A DNA stretch of 7,142 bases from Victivallales bacterium (GTDB lineage: Bacteria > Verrucomicrobiota > Lentisphaeria > Oligosphaerales > Oligosphaeraceae). Shown here one piece after another: positions 6,201 to 7,142 of the stretch (positions are counted from its first letter, which is position 1; each line of letters starts with the position of its first letter). The notes under the pieces are model-generated. The model had not been told where the DNA came from, ran no database searches, and was given only the letters and a program-made list of their open reading frames with translations. The position numbers were made by a program, and so were the translations under genes. The stretch is from positions 1-7,142 of the forward strand of contig JAFYGL010000144.1 of NCBI GenBank assembly GCA_017543165.1. Direction: 5' to 3'.

Positions 6201-7072
6201 TTGGGGATGAGGTTTCTGCTGTCGCTTTCAGGCAGGACCAGGTCATCGGCCTTCTTGAAGTTAACGCCACCCTCCACGTGCTTCACCGCCCCGCCATAAT
6301 CCAGAAAGTCAATGATGAAGCGTTCTTCCTTTGATTTGGGAATGGTGAAATAGAAACTCTGGCGCTTCTTGTTCTCGTTGATGTTCGAGGGTGTATTGAC
6401 CTCCACGTCGCAGACTTTTCCAGAGGCGTTGCTCAGCGAGAAATTGTAGTACTTCCACCTTAGTGGCAGATTCTTTTCATTCATGCGTGGCTGCGTCGCA
6501 TTATATGTGATGCCCTCCCCAAGTTTAAAGAAGAATCCATTCAGGTTATTGTATGGACGGCTTGCCATGTATGCGTCATCCGCGTCATTGCGGAAATAGA
6601 TCTCCAGTTTTCCGTCTGGGCGTATCTTCGCTGTCTGTTCCCATGTGAAGACCTTGTATTCTTCTGGCTTGGCCTCTTTGGGATGGCAGGGAACCAGGCC
6701 CTTCAAAGTGTAGATGCCGTTTTTCTCGTCGATGATGCGCTCGGTGATGCACAAGGTGCCGCCGTCATATTCCTTTGCCATTCTCAACTTGATTGCATTC
6801 GTGGCAAACCACTTGGCGTACGGCGTGGAGAAGGTCATGTATTGCTCGGCGATTTTCTGCTCGCCTGCAAATATGGTGAAGTTGCCTGGCCCCATGAAGG
6901 CGACACGTTTTCTGCCAAAGACGAAGCAAACATTCTGCGCATCCAGATAGGGCTTGGCATTCTCCTCTTTCGCAACTGCACCTTTCTCAGCAAAGGGCGG
7001 AGTAAATTCAGCAAAGGCGAGGGACGCGACCAACACGAATGCCAGCGAAACTAGTCTAATATGTCTGAGCAT
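3212..7072 (-). CDS. Large secreted glycoside-hydrolase-like multidomain protein with CBM4/9-like and CBM9-like domains
   Basis: This 1286-residue protein is probably an extracellular or periplasmic glycan-degrading enzyme of unknown substrate. The start at 7072 has AAGGAG six bases upstream (7084-7079) and yields a Sec signal peptide, with cleavage likely after AFA (about residue 21). Residues about 22-285 are an unassigned beta-rich region. Residues about 287-428 resemble a CBM4/9-type jelly roll, opening with NLIPNPYFAEG and closing with ADGFQLEKGTKATDF. Residues about 432-530 look Ig-like. Residues about 540-850 look like a TIM barrel of clan GH-A type: GIGAEMPEE places a candidate acid/base at Glu683, and ITFPEFMHYY a candidate nucleophile at Glu785, 102 residues later. 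Residues about 890-1070 are beta-rich accessory domains. Residues about 1074-1283 resemble CBM9 (PRFDGDWSKIP start, then AAWTTEALCLRVDVTDD, and VYEVAIPKAY near the end), with an acidic DDDDYDYD run at 1165-1172. The residue before Glu683 is Ala, not the usual Asn. The pseudopilin gene follows 138 bases downstream. I cannot name a GH family. Secretion and CBM-like modules are fairly sure; catalysis is inferred. Confidence 0.85.
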   Translation of the reverse strand: MLRHIRLVSLAFVLVASLAFAEFTPPFAEKGAVAKEENAKPYLDAQNVCFVFGRKRVAFMGPGNFTIFAGEQKIAEQYMTFSTPYAKWFATNAIKLRMAKEYDGGTLCITERIIDEKNGIYTLKGLVPCHPKEAKPEEYKVFTWEQTAKIRPDGKLEIYFRNDADDAYMASRPYNNLNGFFFKLGEGITYNATQPRMNEKNLPLRWKYYNFSLSNASGKVCDVEVNTPSNINENKKRQSFYFTIPKSKEERFIIDFLDYGGAVKHVEGGVNFKKADDLVLPESDSRNLIPNPYFAEGKKYIKDGGYQCFPSGYADMELATGKALFGRHALPEGAYRLASIPSDPGTYTLSFFLNGKGNLAISVETKVPYTSTFSKKEKYDTKGEWKRFEYTYKFKNVGYQLPSINFTGGIADGFQLEKGTKATDFDAPSLSARFIAPADGGNGFFESGKTQKLSFELSTLKDNYQGEIAFTVKNFYREVVLSQKNAVNFKKGEYPIIELKVPGKGFADGVYTIEMKSGNNLTFYRFSVMPYLKNTHATAKIFSPCYSGHWGIVDSCPEYYLQRLQHVGYGCLAHNPVFTDKAMNLFQKYNILVFDSGSVGRSSAAKYVKSFPELADKIVPGHVYFGVSEKGIPHSEQTKKRGLVADYRLLGGWNEEYKAKFQEAVKQNLKKLPGRVAYGIGAEMPEEIKGDPHYIDLLVAFFEAVKSVYPNAHPYEGGAANMQIRDGVAEMDRTLTLLTKRWPVSLVACHPYCGKDPTEFHDQFAAWLAMLKKHNLEKAMITFPEFMHYYPYSAELWECRPSSAEKNAIRSAMTYDLGWTERMSAALYARNYLTVLTQFQRMVCVTSAVYNTGNDFLDVDMTSRVSAKAINTLGVLLGNPKQYLGDCSFASKVRCFVWETEDGTPLAAVWSDDNKLASGFEPFPKVKIDYPEASFIDLMGAERASANKGEFQLTPFPYFIRGKRGDNARFMEALKDARIDGVQQLPCLLSGALANAGSIDFTFRNDRAKAVAGDFIVNNTSHKINIAPHGTQVVSVKLAEKMAPGKMQKINLDWIFKSEGKSYNGSFNETALAIPRFDGDWSKIPVMKMPCSTKPKAQEERGYPGDFDVSMQAAWTTEALCLRVDVTDDTLTAGDEPGCRWNYDICQIFMDTRCSARQSRLNAFDDDDYDYDLMPTKDGTKCEIWRALSPFIQYTLGTAAPKDRQLVTEFPAKFTRTDKGYVYEVAIPKAYVLPIKLTPGWNFALGIYVADRDAAKSIKQSQFLGIDSKGGCWNKPLNWPVCILTE

Positions 7073-7078
7073 GTTAAT

Positions 7079-7084
7079 CTCCTT
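7079..7084 (-). promoter_or_regulatory. Ribosome-binding site of the large secreted protein gene
   Basis: AAGGAG on the minus strand (7084-7079) sits six bases before the ATG at 7072-7070. It fixes the start that gives the intact signal peptide. The heptamer array begins eight bases further upstream. Confidence 0.8.
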
Positions 7085-7091
7085 GTTGAAA

Positions 7092-7142
7092 TGGTCTGTG
7101 TACTGTGGACTGTGGTCTGTGGTCTGTGGACTGTGGACTGTG
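7092..7142 (+). repeat. Tandem heptamer array TGGWCTG, running off the window edge
   Basis: Seven contiguous heptamers in perfect 7-base register occupy 7092-7140, with TG of an eighth at 7141-7142. Position 4 is T or A: the units are TGGTCTG, TGTACTG (a variant), TGGACTG, TGGTCTG, TGGTCTG, TGGACTG and TGGACTG. The inner edge is 19 bases before the start codon of the large minus-strand gene and just upstream of its AAGGAG site. The array thus lies in that gene's promoter or leader, and no separate promoter is visible in 7073-7142. Copy number beyond the window is unknown. Confidence 0.85.

Noticed and set aside
7092..7142. CRISPR array
   Set aside because: The period is 7 bases with no spacers, far below CRISPR repeat and spacer lengths. 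It is a simple tandem repeat.

Overview
The window looks like chromosomal DNA from a Lentisphaerota (Victivallis-like) bacterium, with Planctomycetota as the second choice. The main evidence is a pseudopilin-type protein with an [16 protein letters not shown]-terminus and a C-terminal H-X9-DG motif. This architecture is heavily expanded in those phyla and is often found beside large secreted polysaccharide-degrading enzymes, as it is here. All four genes have clear Shine-Dalgarno sequences. The taxonomic call rests on protein character and was not tested by any search.

Layout. Positions 48-2245 (+ strand) hold a tightly coupled gene pair. The first gene encodes a single-pass membrane protein with a large helical, TPR-like extracytoplasmic part. 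The second, overlapping it by 4 bases (ATGA), encodes a polytopic membrane protein ending in a DUF1232 (YkvA-type) module. Positions 2246-2293 are a short convergent intergenic gap with degenerate heptamer repeats. Positions 2294-7072 (- strand) hold two genes read leftward: first a 1286-residue secreted multidomain glycoside-hydrolase-like protein (7072 to 3212), then the 259-residue pseudopilin-type protein (3073 to 2294). The AT-rich gap between them (3074-3211) carries a near-consensus sigma-70-type promoter with an extended -10. A 10-bp direct repeat lies just upstream of its -35, and a small hairpin sits at the predicted mRNA 5' end. The right edge of the window (7092-7142) is a tandem heptamer array that abuts the ribosome-binding region of the large gene and runs out of the window.

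How the genes may work together. The large protein has a signal peptide, a CBM4/9-like jelly roll, a TIM-barrel domain resembling clan GH-A, and a C-terminal CBM9-like domain, so it probably acts on an extracellular glycan. The pseudopilin next door belongs to a family thought to be membrane-anchored or part of a pseudopilus. A working link between the two (surface display, secretion or substrate capture) is inferred from adjacency only. The + strand pair is probably a separate membrane-associated system of unknown function.

Most unusual observations: the heptamer array in the leader of the large gene, related inverted heptamer copies flanking the two minus-strand genes, the well-formed pseudopilin promoter with upstream direct repeats, a G7 tract at the overlap of the + strand pair, a T9 tract inside the large gene, and an Ala where clan GH-A enzymes usually carry Asn before the acid/base Glu.
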